Assembly (NCBI GenBank): GCA_963779765.1
Contig: CAVZZP010000002.1
Location: forward strand, 62,001-126,000
Length of the DNA: 64,000 bases
Direction: 5' to 3'
From: Silicimonas sp963779765
GTDB taxonomy: Bacteria; Pseudomonadota; Alphaproteobacteria; Rhodobacterales; Rhodobacteraceae
This document shows positions 16,994 through 25,310 of this stretch, piece by piece. Within the stretch, counting starts at the first letter, position 1. The number at the start of each line of letters is the position of its first letter. Position numbers and translations under genes: made by a program. Below the pieces are notes generated by a model. That model was not told the DNA's origin. It saw nothing but the letters and a program-made list of their open reading frames with translations, and ran no database searches.

Positions 16994-17392
16994 ATGAAAA
17001 TCACCCGCAACGGCACGAACCCCTCGAAGCCCGGCCCGGCCGAATATTTTACCGGCACGGTCCGGTTCGACACGCCTTTCGAGACCGAGGCACCGGCGCG
17101 CGTCTCGGGCCTGACCGTCACCTTCGAACCCGGAGCGCGGACGGCGTGGCACACCCATCCCTATGGACAGACGCTGATCGTGACGGCGGGCGTGGGCTGG
17201 GCTTGCACGGAGGGTGGCGAACGCGAGGAGATCCGACCGGGCGACGTCGTCTGGTTCTCGCCCGACACGCGCCACTGGCACGGTGCGACCGACACGACCG
17301 CCATGACCCACATCGCCATCGCCGAGGCCCGCGACGGCAGCCGTGTGACCTGGGAGGAGCATGTGTCGGACGAGGACTATCTGCGGGCCTAG
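16994..17392 (+). CDS. Cupin-domain protein
   Basis: A 132-residue single-domain cupin. The metal-binding His motif is RTAWHTHPYGQTLIVTAG with the paired H at TRHWHGA, so a divalent metal is likely. It belongs to the group related to the cupin of bacterial (R)-mandelonitrile lyase and of carboxymuconolactone decarboxylase fusions; the substrate is unknown. A good GGAGGAC ribosome site precedes the ATG at 16994. The 228 bases before it hold short GC-rich hairpins and no gene. Confidence 0.82.
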   Translation: MKITRNGTNPSKPGPAEYFTGTVRFDTPFETEAPARVSGLTVTFEPGARTAWHTHPYGQTLIVTAGVGWACTEGGEREEIRPGDVVWFSPDTRHWHGATDTTAMTHIAIAEARDGSRVTWEEHVSDEDYLRA

Positions 17393-17881
17393 ACCTGCTT
17401 CAGTCGGATTCCTCATGGAGATGCACCGCCGGTTCGCGGCCGGAGAGGTCCGCGAGACCGAGGCACGTCAGATGCCGGACGGGGCGGCTTGCGAGGGGTT
17501 AGGGCGAGTTCAGCGGCAGGTCGCGGGACGACAGGGGGCGATACAGCCACACACAGGAGGTGATCGGCCGTGATACCTCAGCTGACCGGCACCAGACGGT
17601 GCAGAGCGGTCATCATCAGGCGGGAATGCGTCACGTCGACCGCGAAATGGCGGCCGTCAAACTGGGCTTGGTCCCTCGGTTCGCAGTCCTTTGTTTCCTT
17701 CTCCTCGATCCGGCTGCGAAAGGCCGTGCCCTTCCCTCAAAGCCAAGCGCAGCTCTGGCAAGCGACCTGGGCCTTCTGCCGCGGAAAACAGACGCCGGGA
17801 GGCGTCCGAGCGGTATCCGGGAGAACCTTTCTGTAGCTGCCGCAGTGAACAAACATTTTCCCTCGGGAGTCACAGAAGAGT
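17393..17881. other. Gap between the cupin gene and ntrX with no assignable gene
   Basis: This stretch of 489 bases is lower in GC than its neighbours. On the minus strand about 48 codons stay open down to a stop near 17580 and end in FDGRHFAVDVTHSRLMMTAL, with credible codon use but no plausible start, so it may be a gene remnant. I do not recognise the family. No tRNA or repeat was seen. Confidence 0.35.
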
Positions 17882-19303
17882 TCAAGCGTCCTCTTCCTCG
17901 TCCTCCTCCTCGGCGATGCTCGCGATGCGCGCGCCAGAGCGGGACGATGTCACGACGTTCAGCGACTTTAGCTTCCGGTGCAGCGCCGACCTCTCCATGC
18001 CCACGAAGCCCGCGGTGCGGCTGATGTTGCCGCCGAAGCGGTTGATCTGGGTGAGCAGGTACTCGCGTTCGAACAGCTCACGCGCCTCGCGCAGGGGCAG
18101 CGTGGCGAGGCTTCCCGACAGCACGACCCGGCCTTCTTCGGAGGACTCGGGCGGGGTTTCCGAGGGGATCTCGGATGCCTGGATGTCACCCCTGTCCCCG
18201 CCCAGGATCAGGACGCGCTCGATGACGTTCTTCAGCTGCCTCACGTTGCCGGGCCATCCCATGGTCTGAAGCATCGTCACGGCCTCTTCCGACAGTTTGC
18301 GAAGCGGAAGACCCTGCGCCTTGTTGAAGCTGTGGATGAAGTGCGTGGCGAGTTCGGGGATGTCCTCGCGCCGTTCGGCCAGCGCGGGCACGTCGATCGG
18401 CACCACGTTCAGCCGATGAAACAGCTCCTGCCGGAAGGTGCCGTTCTCGACCTCGACCTCGAGGTTGCGGGTTGTCGACGAGATCACGCGGAGATCGACG
18501 CGCACCTTGTCGCCGCCGCCGACGCGCTGGAATTGCTGCTCGGTCAGGACGCGAAGGATCTTGGACTGCGTGCCAAGCGGCATGTCGGCCACTTCGTCGA
18601 AATAGATCACGCCGCCATGCGCCTGCTCTAGAAGGCCGGGCTCGATCCCGCGGCCCGAGCTTTCACGGCCGAAGAGGACCTCTTCCATTCGCTCGGGCTC
18701 GATCGAGGCAGAGTTGACGGTGATGAAGGGGCCGTCGGATCGTTCGGAGTGGGTGTGGATGTAGCGCGCGGCGATTTCCTTCCCCGCGCCGGAAGGGCCG
18801 GTCAGCATCACCCGACCGTTCGACTTCGTCACCTTGTCGAGCTGTGACTTCAGCGTGCGAAAGGCCGGCGACATGCCGATCATATCCGTCGTCGTCACGT
18901 CCTTGCGCCGAAGCTCGGAGTTCTCGCGCCGAAGCCGCGACGTCTCCATCGCGCGGGTGATGACCACCATGAGCTGGTCGATGTTGAAGGGCTTCTCGAT
19001 GAAGTCGTAGGCGCCCTGCTTGATGGCGGCGACGGCGATCTCGATGTTGCCGTGGCCCGAGATAATGATGATCGGGACGTCCGGGTTGTCGCGCTTCACC
19101 GTCTTCAGAATGTCGATGCCGTCCATCCGGCTGTCCTTCAGCCAGATGTCGAGGATCATCAGCGCCGGCGGTTCCTTGTTCAATTCGGCCATCGCGTCGT
19201 CCGATGTGCCCGCCAGCCGGGTGGTGAACCCCTCGTCCTTGAGGATGTCCGAGATCAGTTCCCGGATGTCGCGTTCGTCGTCTACGATCAGTATGTCGCC
19301 CAT
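17882..19303 (-). CDS. ntrX: Nitrogen-regulation response regulator NtrX, without GAFTGA loop
   Basis: A 473-residue response regulator with receiver domain (D8, D9, phospho-acceptor D52), AAA+ domain with Walker A GPSGAGKE at 169-176 and DEVAD, and a C-terminal Fis-type helix-turn-helix (GGNISRTAGFVGMERSALHRKL). Where sigma-54 activators carry GAFTGA, this protein reads FGRESSGRGIEPGLLEQA (211-228), so the sigma-54 contact loop is missing. The ATG at 19303 begins MGDILIVDDE; an open extension upstream lies in ntrY. It is the partner of the sensor NtrY, whose stop is 13 bases away. Confidence 0.93.
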   Translation of the reverse strand: MGDILIVDDERDIRELISDILKDEGFTTRLAGTSDDAMAELNKEPPALMILDIWLKDSRMDGIDILKTVKRDNPDVPIIIISGHGNIEIAVAAIKQGAYDFIEKPFNIDQLMVVITRAMETSRLRRENSELRRKDVTTTDMIGMSPAFRTLKSQLDKVTKSNGRVMLTGPSGAGKEIAARYIHTHSERSDGPFITVNSASIEPERMEEVLFGRESSGRGIEPGLLEQAHGGVIYFDEVADMPLGTQSKILRVLTEQQFQRVGGGDKVRVDLRVISSTTRNLEVEVENGTFRQELFHRLNVVPIDVPALAERREDIPELATHFIHSFNKAQGLPLRKLSEEAVTMLQTMGWPGNVRQLKNVIERVLILGGDRGDIQASEIPSETPPESSEEGRVVLSGSLATLPLREARELFEREYLLTQINRFGGNISRTAGFVGMERSALHRKLKSLNVVTSSRSGARIASIAEEEDEEEDA

Positions 19304-19316
19304 CAGTGCATCTCCA

Positions 19317-21578
19317 TCATTCGGCGACCTTGAGATCGCCTGTCTGCTCGTCTTGTGCCGCAAGCGGCAGGGTTATCTCGGCCCGCGCGCCCACCTTGCC
19401 GGTCGCGTCGAGCGGTTCCGCGTCGGTGAGCGTCAGCTTGCCGCCGTGTTCCTCGATGATCTTCTTCACGATCGGCAGCCCAAGGCCTGTGCCCTTGGCC
19501 CGCGTCGTCACGTAGGGTTCGAACAGTCTCGACCGATCCTCGGGCAGCCCGATCCCGTTGTCGGACACGGTAATCCGTGCCGTCCCGTTCGCCGCGGTCA
19601 GCGAGACATGCACACGGGCCTCGTGGCCTTCTGGCGTGTTCCCGCTTTCATGCAGGGATTCAATAGCTTCGCCCGCGTTCTTGATAATGTTCGTCAGCGC
19701 CTGCCCGATCATCGTAGCGTCCAATTCCGCAAGAACGGGATGGGTCGGAACGTCGGAGGTCAGCCGCACCTCCCCCGCTGCGGCTTCCTGAAGCGTGACG
19801 GCGTCGCGCACGATCCGGGCGAGGTCCTGAAGGCTCCGGTCCGGCTCGGGCATCCGGGCGAACTTCGAGAACTCGTCGACGATCCGCCGCAGATCCTCGG
19901 TCTGACGCACGATGACGTCTGTCATGCGGTCCAGCGCCTCGGACTGCTCGGCGTCGAGCGCGTCGCGGAACTTGCGCTTGATGCGGCCCGCCGAAAGCTG
20001 GATCGGCGTCAGAGGGTTCTTGATCTCGTGCGCGATACGGCGCGCGACGTCGCCCCAAGCCGCCAGGCGCTGCGCGGCCACAAGGTCGGTCACGTCGTCG
20101 AAGGCGATGACGTGGCCCTCATCCTCGCCGTCGGCGCCCTTTCGCGTTGCGATACGAACGAGCAGGGTTTCGGCGATACCATCGCGCGAGATGCGGATTT
20201 CCTCCTGTTCGACCGCCCGGCCCGAGGTTTCGAGCCTGTCGAGAAGGCCTTCGAACTCGGGGACGGCGACGTTCAGATGGGCCGCCTGAACTTCCTCTCC
20301 GATCGCGAGAAGCCGCTCGGCGGATCGGTTGACGAAGGTGATGCGGCCCTGCGGGTCCAAACCGATCACGCCTGCCGTCACGCTGGACAGGACGCTGTCG
20401 AACAGCCGGCGACGCGCCTCGATCTGCTGGTTTGTGTTCATCAGCGCGTCGCGCTGGCCCTTGAGCTGGCGGGTCATCTGGTTGAACAACCGTCCGAGCA
20501 TGGCGATCTCGTCGTCGCCCGGCTCCTCGCGCACCTGCACGTCCAGGTCGCCGCCGCCGACACGCTGCGCCGCACCGGCAAGACGCCCCACGGGACGCGC
20601 AAGACGTTCGGCGAACCAGAGGCCGACCCAGATCGCGGCGAGGATCAGGATGACTGCGAAGCCGAGGTAGAGAAGACCGAACTCGAACACCAGCCGCCCG
20701 CGCTCCCGCTCGAGCTGATTGTAGAGCTGCGCCGTCTCGGCGGCATCGTCGAGCAGGCCGAGGATGCGCCCGTCGACGGACCTCGACACGTAGAGAAAGC
20801 GGTCGGGGAAGGCATCGAGCCGCACCAGGGCGCGCAGTTCGTCGGTGGCGAGGTCCTGCGACCACCGCCGTCTCACCCGCGGCGGCCGTCGCCAGCGTCG
20901 CGGCGTCGGGTCTCTCGAAGTCGAACAGGTAAGAGCGTTCGCCGCGAGCCCGGATCTCGCCGGTGCCGTCGATAACGAAAGCCTCCCGCAGTCCGCGCTG
21001 GATCAGCGCCTGCCCCTGCCCCAGAAGCTGCCGAAGCTCGCCGTCCGACACGAAGGCGGACCGCCGCCGCGCCGAATCCAGCACCTCGGCGAGCGCACCG
21101 ACATCCTCGACAGGTCGCGGCGCTGGTCCTCTTCATACGCCTCTGCGGCGGCGAGCGACGCGCCGACCACGCCGGACACCCGGTCCGAGAACCAGCCTTC
21201 GAGGCCGACGTTGATGGTCATACCCGCGAAGATGGCGACGAGTACCGTTGGAATGAGCGCGATCATCGCGAACACGCCGGTCAAGCGAAGGTGAAGGCGG
21301 GATCCCGCCGAACGTGCACGGCGGGCCGAGATCATGCCTGCAATGCGGATGCCGACGAGTGTGGCGACGACGAGCGCGTAAACGAGGTCGGCCAGCAGAA
21401 CGAGTCGCAGTGGCAAAGCCGTCGCCGCGCGGTCGAGCGGGCCCAGTACGGCGAAGGTCATCAGGACGAGGACGGGACCAAGCAGAACCAGCCCCAGACC
21501 CGCAGCATTAGAATAGCGCTGCAAGCGTCTGAGGTTGCTCACCCTTTCCCAGGTCAGCGTCCTGGCGCGAGACGTCAC
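19317..21578 (-). pseudogene. ntrY: Sensor histidine kinase NtrY with two compensating frameshifts
   Basis: The full product would be about 753 residues: four membrane helices, a periplasmic loop, HAMP (ERLARPVGRLAGAAQRVGGG), PAS, H-box RRIAHEIKNPLTPIQL and an HATPase domain. The frame breaks twice. Near 21106 the protein passes from EEDQRRDLS into a second frame that continues DVGALAEVLDSARRRSAFV; near 20859 it returns to the first frame at QDLATDELRAL. The outer parts are in the same frame as each other, and the first frame alone stops at 21003. All three segments keep family sequence, so this is a recent mutation pair or a sequence error. If real, the sensor is split. Confidence 0.9.
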
Positions 21579-21680
21579 GCCGGTCTCCTGTATTCGCCTT
21601 GTCGCATAGTGCGACGACCGCCCATATTGTTCTGGACCGTGGGACCGGAGTCACGCATCGGCCACTGTTATGTTGCGGTT

Positions 21681-23048
21681 TTACATCAACTTGCGGCGGC
21701 GTGTCACGCGGATATCAAGGTCGGTGATCTTCTTGCGCAGCGTGTTCCGGTTGATGCCCAGAAGATCGGCACACTTCGCCTGGTTGCCCCCCGTGGCGTC
21801 GAGCGCGATGCCGATCAGGGGCGTCTCGACCTCGCGAAGGATGCGCTGGTAAAGGCCCGGCGGCGGAAGCTGACCGCCATGCAGGTCGAAGTAACGACGC
21901 AGGTGCTTGGTGATGGAGGCCGAGAGCTTGTCGTCATCGTTTCCGGTCAGCGGCTCTATCGCGGGCTGATTGCCGAGGACAAGTTCGATCTGGCTGCGCG
22001 ATATCGTATCCTCGCCCCCGGTCAGCGCCAGCCGCCGGATGGTGTTTTCAAGCTGGCGGACGTTTCCCGGCCAGGAATAGGCTCTGATGAGGTCCATCGC
22101 CTCGGGGCTGAATGTCCGCACCGGCAGGCCGTCGCGTTCGGCCTTGGCGGCGAAGTGATCCGTCAGGGGGCGGATATCCTCGACCCGCTCGCGCAGCGAC
22201 GGCACGTTAAGCGCCACGCCCGAAAGACGGTAGAACAGGTCCTGCCGGAACTGCCCCTTTTCGAGCCGCGCGGCGAGATCGGCCTGGCTGGTCGCCATGA
22301 CGCGCGGACCGCTGTCGCCGAAGCTGTCCAGCATCCGCACGATGCGCGCCTGAACTTCTTCCGGCAGATCCGCCACCTCGTCGAACAGAAGCGTTCCGTT
22401 TCGCGTGCGGCTGATAAGGGTGGCCGGTCCGTCCATCGTCTCGAGGTCCTGCGACGTCGCCACCACGAAGGGCAGCGTGCGCCTGTCCGACAGGTCGTGG
22501 ATGGTGCGCGCGATGAGCGACTTGCCGGTGCCGCTTTCGCCCGTGATGAGGACAGGCAGGTCGGCGTTCATCACTCTCGCGATAAGCTGGTACAGAGACT
22601 GCATTGCCGGCGTCCGACCTACGAGCGGCAGGTCCGAGGCGGTCTTCTCGGGCGACTTCGGCGCGTTGGCCGACGGCGCGCGGCGCTTGACGTCGAGCGC
22701 ACGCCCGGCGCGCTTCATCAGGTCGGGCAGGTCGAAGGGCTTCGGGAGATAGTCGTAGGCCTCGGCCTCGGTCGCCTGGATCGCGGTCATGATCGTGTTC
22801 TGGGCCGAGATCACGATCACGGGCAGGCCCGGCCGCAGGGCGCTGATCTTCGGCAATTGGTCGAGACCGTTGCCGTCCGGCATGATGACGTCCGAGATGA
22901 CGAGGTCGCCCTTCCCTTCCTCGACCCACCGCATCAGCGTGACGAGCGACGAGGTCGCATGGACCTTGCAGCCCGCCCGCGTCAGGGCCTGGGTCAGGAC
23001 AGTGCGGATCGTCCTGTCGTCGTCCGCCACCAGAATCGTGCCGTCCAT
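21681..23048 (-). CDS. ntrC: Nitrogen-regulation response regulator NtrC, without GAFTGA loop
   Basis: A 455-residue regulator: receiver domain (D10, D11, phospho-acceptor D53), AAA+ domain with Walker A GESGTGKS at 170-177 and DEVAD near 224, and a Fis-type helix-turn-helix (GNQAKCADLLGINRNTLRKKI). The segment between Walker A and B is shortened and has no GAFTGA (it reads GPATLISRTRNGTLLFDE). This is the Rhodobacter capsulatus type of NtrC, known to activate sigma-70 rather than sigma-54 promoters. NtrB is encoded just upstream. Candidate binding sites are present in front of amt and dusB. Confidence 0.95.
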   Translation of the reverse strand: MDGTILVADDDRTIRTVLTQALTRAGCKVHATSSLVTLMRWVEEGKGDLVISDVIMPDGNGLDQLPKISALRPGLPVIVISAQNTIMTAIQATEAEAYDYLPKPFDLPDLMKRAGRALDVKRRAPSANAPKSPEKTASDLPLVGRTPAMQSLYQLIARVMNADLPVLITGESGTGKSLIARTIHDLSDRRTLPFVVATSQDLETMDGPATLISRTRNGTLLFDEVADLPEEVQARIVRMLDSFGDSGPRVMATSQADLAARLEKGQFRQDLFYRLSGVALNVPSLRERVEDIRPLTDHFAAKAERDGLPVRTFSPEAMDLIRAYSWPGNVRQLENTIRRLALTGGEDTISRSQIELVLGNQPAIEPLTGNDDDKLSASITKHLRRYFDLHGGQLPPPGLYQRILREVETPLIGIALDATGGNQAKCADLLGINRNTLRKKITDLDIRVTRRRKLM

Positions 23049-23063
23049 GCGCTCAAACCTCCC

Positions 23064-24137
23064 TTATTGCTCCTCGGCCTGCCTTGGGGCGACCGGGAGA
23101 GAAATCCTGAAGACCGTGCGACCGGGGATGCTGTCGACGCTCACCCATCCGTCGTGGTCGGAAATGATCTTCGAGACCAGTGCAAGGCCCAGACCGGTGC
23201 CGTTCTCGCGGCCCGACACGAAGGGCTCGAAGACGTCCTGCGCGATCTCGGGCGGCAGGCCGGGGCCGTCGTCGATGATCTCGACGTTGAGCGGCAGCGA
23301 GGCCGTCTTGTCCTTGCGTCTCAGCCGCAGGCTCATGTCGTAGAAGGTCCGGATCGTGATCTGGCCCGGCGCGCCTTTCGACGCTTCGGCCGCATTCTTG
23401 AGAAGGTTCAGGAAGACCTGCACCATCTGGTCGCTGTCCACGAAGGTCGAAGGGAGCGACGGATCATAGAGCTCGGCGATGGTCATGTGCGCGGCGAAGC
23501 CCACTGCAGCGGACTTGCGGGCGCGGTCGAGAAGATCGTGGATGTTGACCGCGCGCCGGGCGGGCGGGCGCAGGTTTCCGAACTGCTCGACCTGTTCGAG
23601 AAGGGCGAGGATGCGGCGTGTCTCGCTGACGATCAGGTCGGTAAGCTCGGCATCCTCGGGCGGCAGGTTCATCGACAGGAGCTGCGCCGCGCCGGTGATG
23701 CCGGCGAGCGGGTTCTTGATCTCGTGCGCCAGCATCTCGGCCATGCCGATTGCGGACTTCGCGGCCGACTTGACCGACAGGGACCGCCCAAGCCGGTCGG
23801 CCAGCACGCGGGGCTCCATCAGCATCAGGACGAAGCCCGGCATGTTCCCCATCGGCGCGATCTGGATGTTGCAGCTCACCGGCGCCAGGTTGCCACCGCC
23901 GACGTCGACGTTGTTCATGAAGAGGCTCGCCTGCTCGCTGCGGACGCGGCCGATGTTGTCGTCGAGTGGCGCGTCGATGGCGAGCGTGTCGAAAACGGGT
24001 GTGCCGCGCAGGGAGCGGGCGGAGGTATTCAGGAAGCTCTCGGCAGCCGGATTCGCCTCGACGAGGACGTCGCCCGGGTCGATCAGGAACGCAGGGATCG
24101 GAAGCGACAGCCACAGGTTCTGAAGAAAGACGTTCAT
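23064..24137 (-). CDS. ntrB: Nitrogen-regulation sensor histidine kinase NtrB
   Basis: A 357-residue soluble kinase/phosphatase that phosphorylates NtrC when nitrogen is short. A PAS domain (about residues 10-110) precedes the H-box MLAHEIKNPLAGITGAAQLL with H138, then N box NLLKNAAEA, DDGPGLP and GTGLGLALVSKI. The ATG at 24137 overlaps the dusB stop by four bases (ATGA); the open frame further upstream is dusB antiframe. It ends 15 bases before ntrC. Confidence 0.95.
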   Translation of the reverse strand: MNVFLQNLWLSLPIPAFLIDPGDVLVEANPAAESFLNTSARSLRGTPVFDTLAIDAPLDDNIGRVRSEQASLFMNNVDVGGGNLAPVSCNIQIAPMGNMPGFVLMLMEPRVLADRLGRSLSVKSAAKSAIGMAEMLAHEIKNPLAGITGAAQLLSMNLPPEDAELTDLIVSETRRILALLEQVEQFGNLRPPARRAVNIHDLLDRARKSAAVGFAAHMTIAELYDPSLPSTFVDSDQMVQVFLNLLKNAAEASKGAPGQITIRTFYDMSLRLRRKDKTASLPLNVEIIDDGPGLPPEIAQDVFEPFVSGRENGTGLGLALVSKIISDHDGWVSVDSIPGRTVFRISLPVAPRQAEEQ

Positions 24138-25120
24138 GCCGCGCGGGCTCCCTCGTATCCGGGCGAGAGGGCGTTCTGAAGCGAGGCGCGGACCTTGCGC
24201 GGGGTACCCGTCAGAACATGTTTCCTGATGTCCACCGAGGTGCCCGCCCGGTCCATGTACCATCCCAGATGCTTGCGGATCACGCGCGCGCCCAGGTCCT
24301 CGCCGTAGAAGGCGAGCGTGGCGTCGTAGTGATCCCGCACCATGTCGGCCAGAGCGTCGCCCTTCGGGATGACCGGCGCCGGGCCATGACCCAGACCGTG
24401 CGCGATCTCGGCCAGCCGCCAGGGCGTGCCCTGGATACCGCGCCCGACCATGACGCCGTCGGCGCCGGAAAGCCTCAGCGCCTCGCGGGCGTCTGCGGCG
24501 GTGACGATGTCGCCATTCGCGATGACGGGGATCGAGACGGCGTCCTTCACGGCGCGGATCGCGGACCAGTCGGCTCGCCCATTGTAGAACTGGCAGCGGG
24601 TGCGCCCGTGGACGGTGACCATCCGCACGCCCGCCGCCTCGGCACGCGCCGCGAGATCGGGCGCGTTCAGGCAATCGTCGTCCCATCCAAGCCGCATCTT
24701 CAGCGTCACCGGGACCGAAACCGCGCCGACCACCGCCTCGATCAGACGAAGCGCGTGATCGGGCGTACGCATCAGGGCCGACCCGGACAGCCCGCCCGTC
24801 ACCTTCTTGGCCGGGCACCCCATGTTGATGTCGATGATCTTCGCGCCGTTGGCCTCGACCATGCGCGCGGCCTCGGCCATCCAGTGCGGATCGCGACCGG
24901 CGAGCTGGACCGATGTCGTGGCGTCGCCAAGCCCGAGTTCGGCCCTTTCGCGGACGCCGGGCTTGGCCTGCACCATCTCCTGGCTTGCGACCATCTCGCT
25001 GACCACCAGGCCAGCGCCGAACGAGGCCACGAGTTGGCGAAACGGCAGATCCGTGATCCCGGCCATGGGAGCCAGGAGAACTGGTGGGTCGAGGGAAACG
25101 TCGGCGATACGGAGGACCAT
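24134..25120 (-). CDS. dusB: tRNA-dihydrouridine synthase DusB (NifR3)
   Basis: A 328-residue FMN enzyme that reduces uridines in the tRNA D-loop with NADPH. The N-terminal LLAPMAGITDLPFRQL, the catalytic Cys102 in INMGCPAKKVTGG, and TVHGRTRCQFYNGRADW plus NGDIVTAADAREAL are the Dus signatures. It is the first gene of the dusB-ntrB-ntrC-ntrY-ntrX series, an order named nifR3-ntrBC in Rhodobacter. The 190 bases upstream are shared with divergent ispF-pgpA and contain two inverted repeats. Confidence 0.95.
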   Translation of the reverse strand: MVLRIADVSLDPPVLLAPMAGITDLPFRQLVASFGAGLVVSEMVASQEMVQAKPGVRERAELGLGDATTSVQLAGRDPHWMAEAARMVEANGAKIIDINMGCPAKKVTGGLSGSALMRTPDHALRLIEAVVGAVSVPVTLKMRLGWDDDCLNAPDLAARAEAAGVRMVTVHGRTRCQFYNGRADWSAIRAVKDAVSIPVIANGDIVTAADAREALRLSGADGVMVGRGIQGTPWRLAEIAHGLGHGPAPVIPKGDALADMVRDHYDATLAFYGEDLGARVIRKHLGWYMDRAGTSVDIRKHVLTGTPRKVRASLQNALSPGYEGARAA

Positions 25121-25151
25121 GCCTAAACCTTGTGCATCGATGTCTCAGATA

Positions 25152-25199
25152 CGGGGGCTTTCGGGACGATCCCATGCCATGCCAGCGAAAAAGCCCCCG
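25152..25199. repeat. 10-bp inverted repeat in the dusB/ispF divergent region
   Basis: CGGGGGCTTT at 25152-25161 is the exact reverse complement of AAAGCCCCCG at 25190-25199, with a 28-base spacer. It lies 32-79 bases before the dusB start and could form an mRNA hairpin in the dusB leader. Confidence 0.5.
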
Positions 25200-25211
25200 A
25201 AACCGGCATAT

Positions 25212-25226
25212 GCCTAAAAATTAGGC
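25212..25226. promoter_or_regulatory. Palindrome matching an NtrC half-consensus upstream of dusB-ntrBC
   Basis: GCCTAAAAATTAGGC is a perfect palindrome of the form GCC-N9-GGC. It lies about 95 bases before the dusB ATG. It fits the R. capsulatus NtrC site CGCC-N9-GGC except for the first C. Autoregulation of the operon is inference; it is a single site rather than a tandem pair. Confidence 0.45.
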
Positions 25227-25310
25227 CAAACAAGTGGTGTCGGTCGCCATTGTCAGCACCGGCGACACGGCCTAGACCGGATCCCGCACCGAAGGAAAGG
25301 GCCAGACGGC

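Noticed and set aside
24138..25175. N-terminal extension of NtrB
   Set aside because: It is dusB read in another frame; NtrB family sequence starts at 24137.
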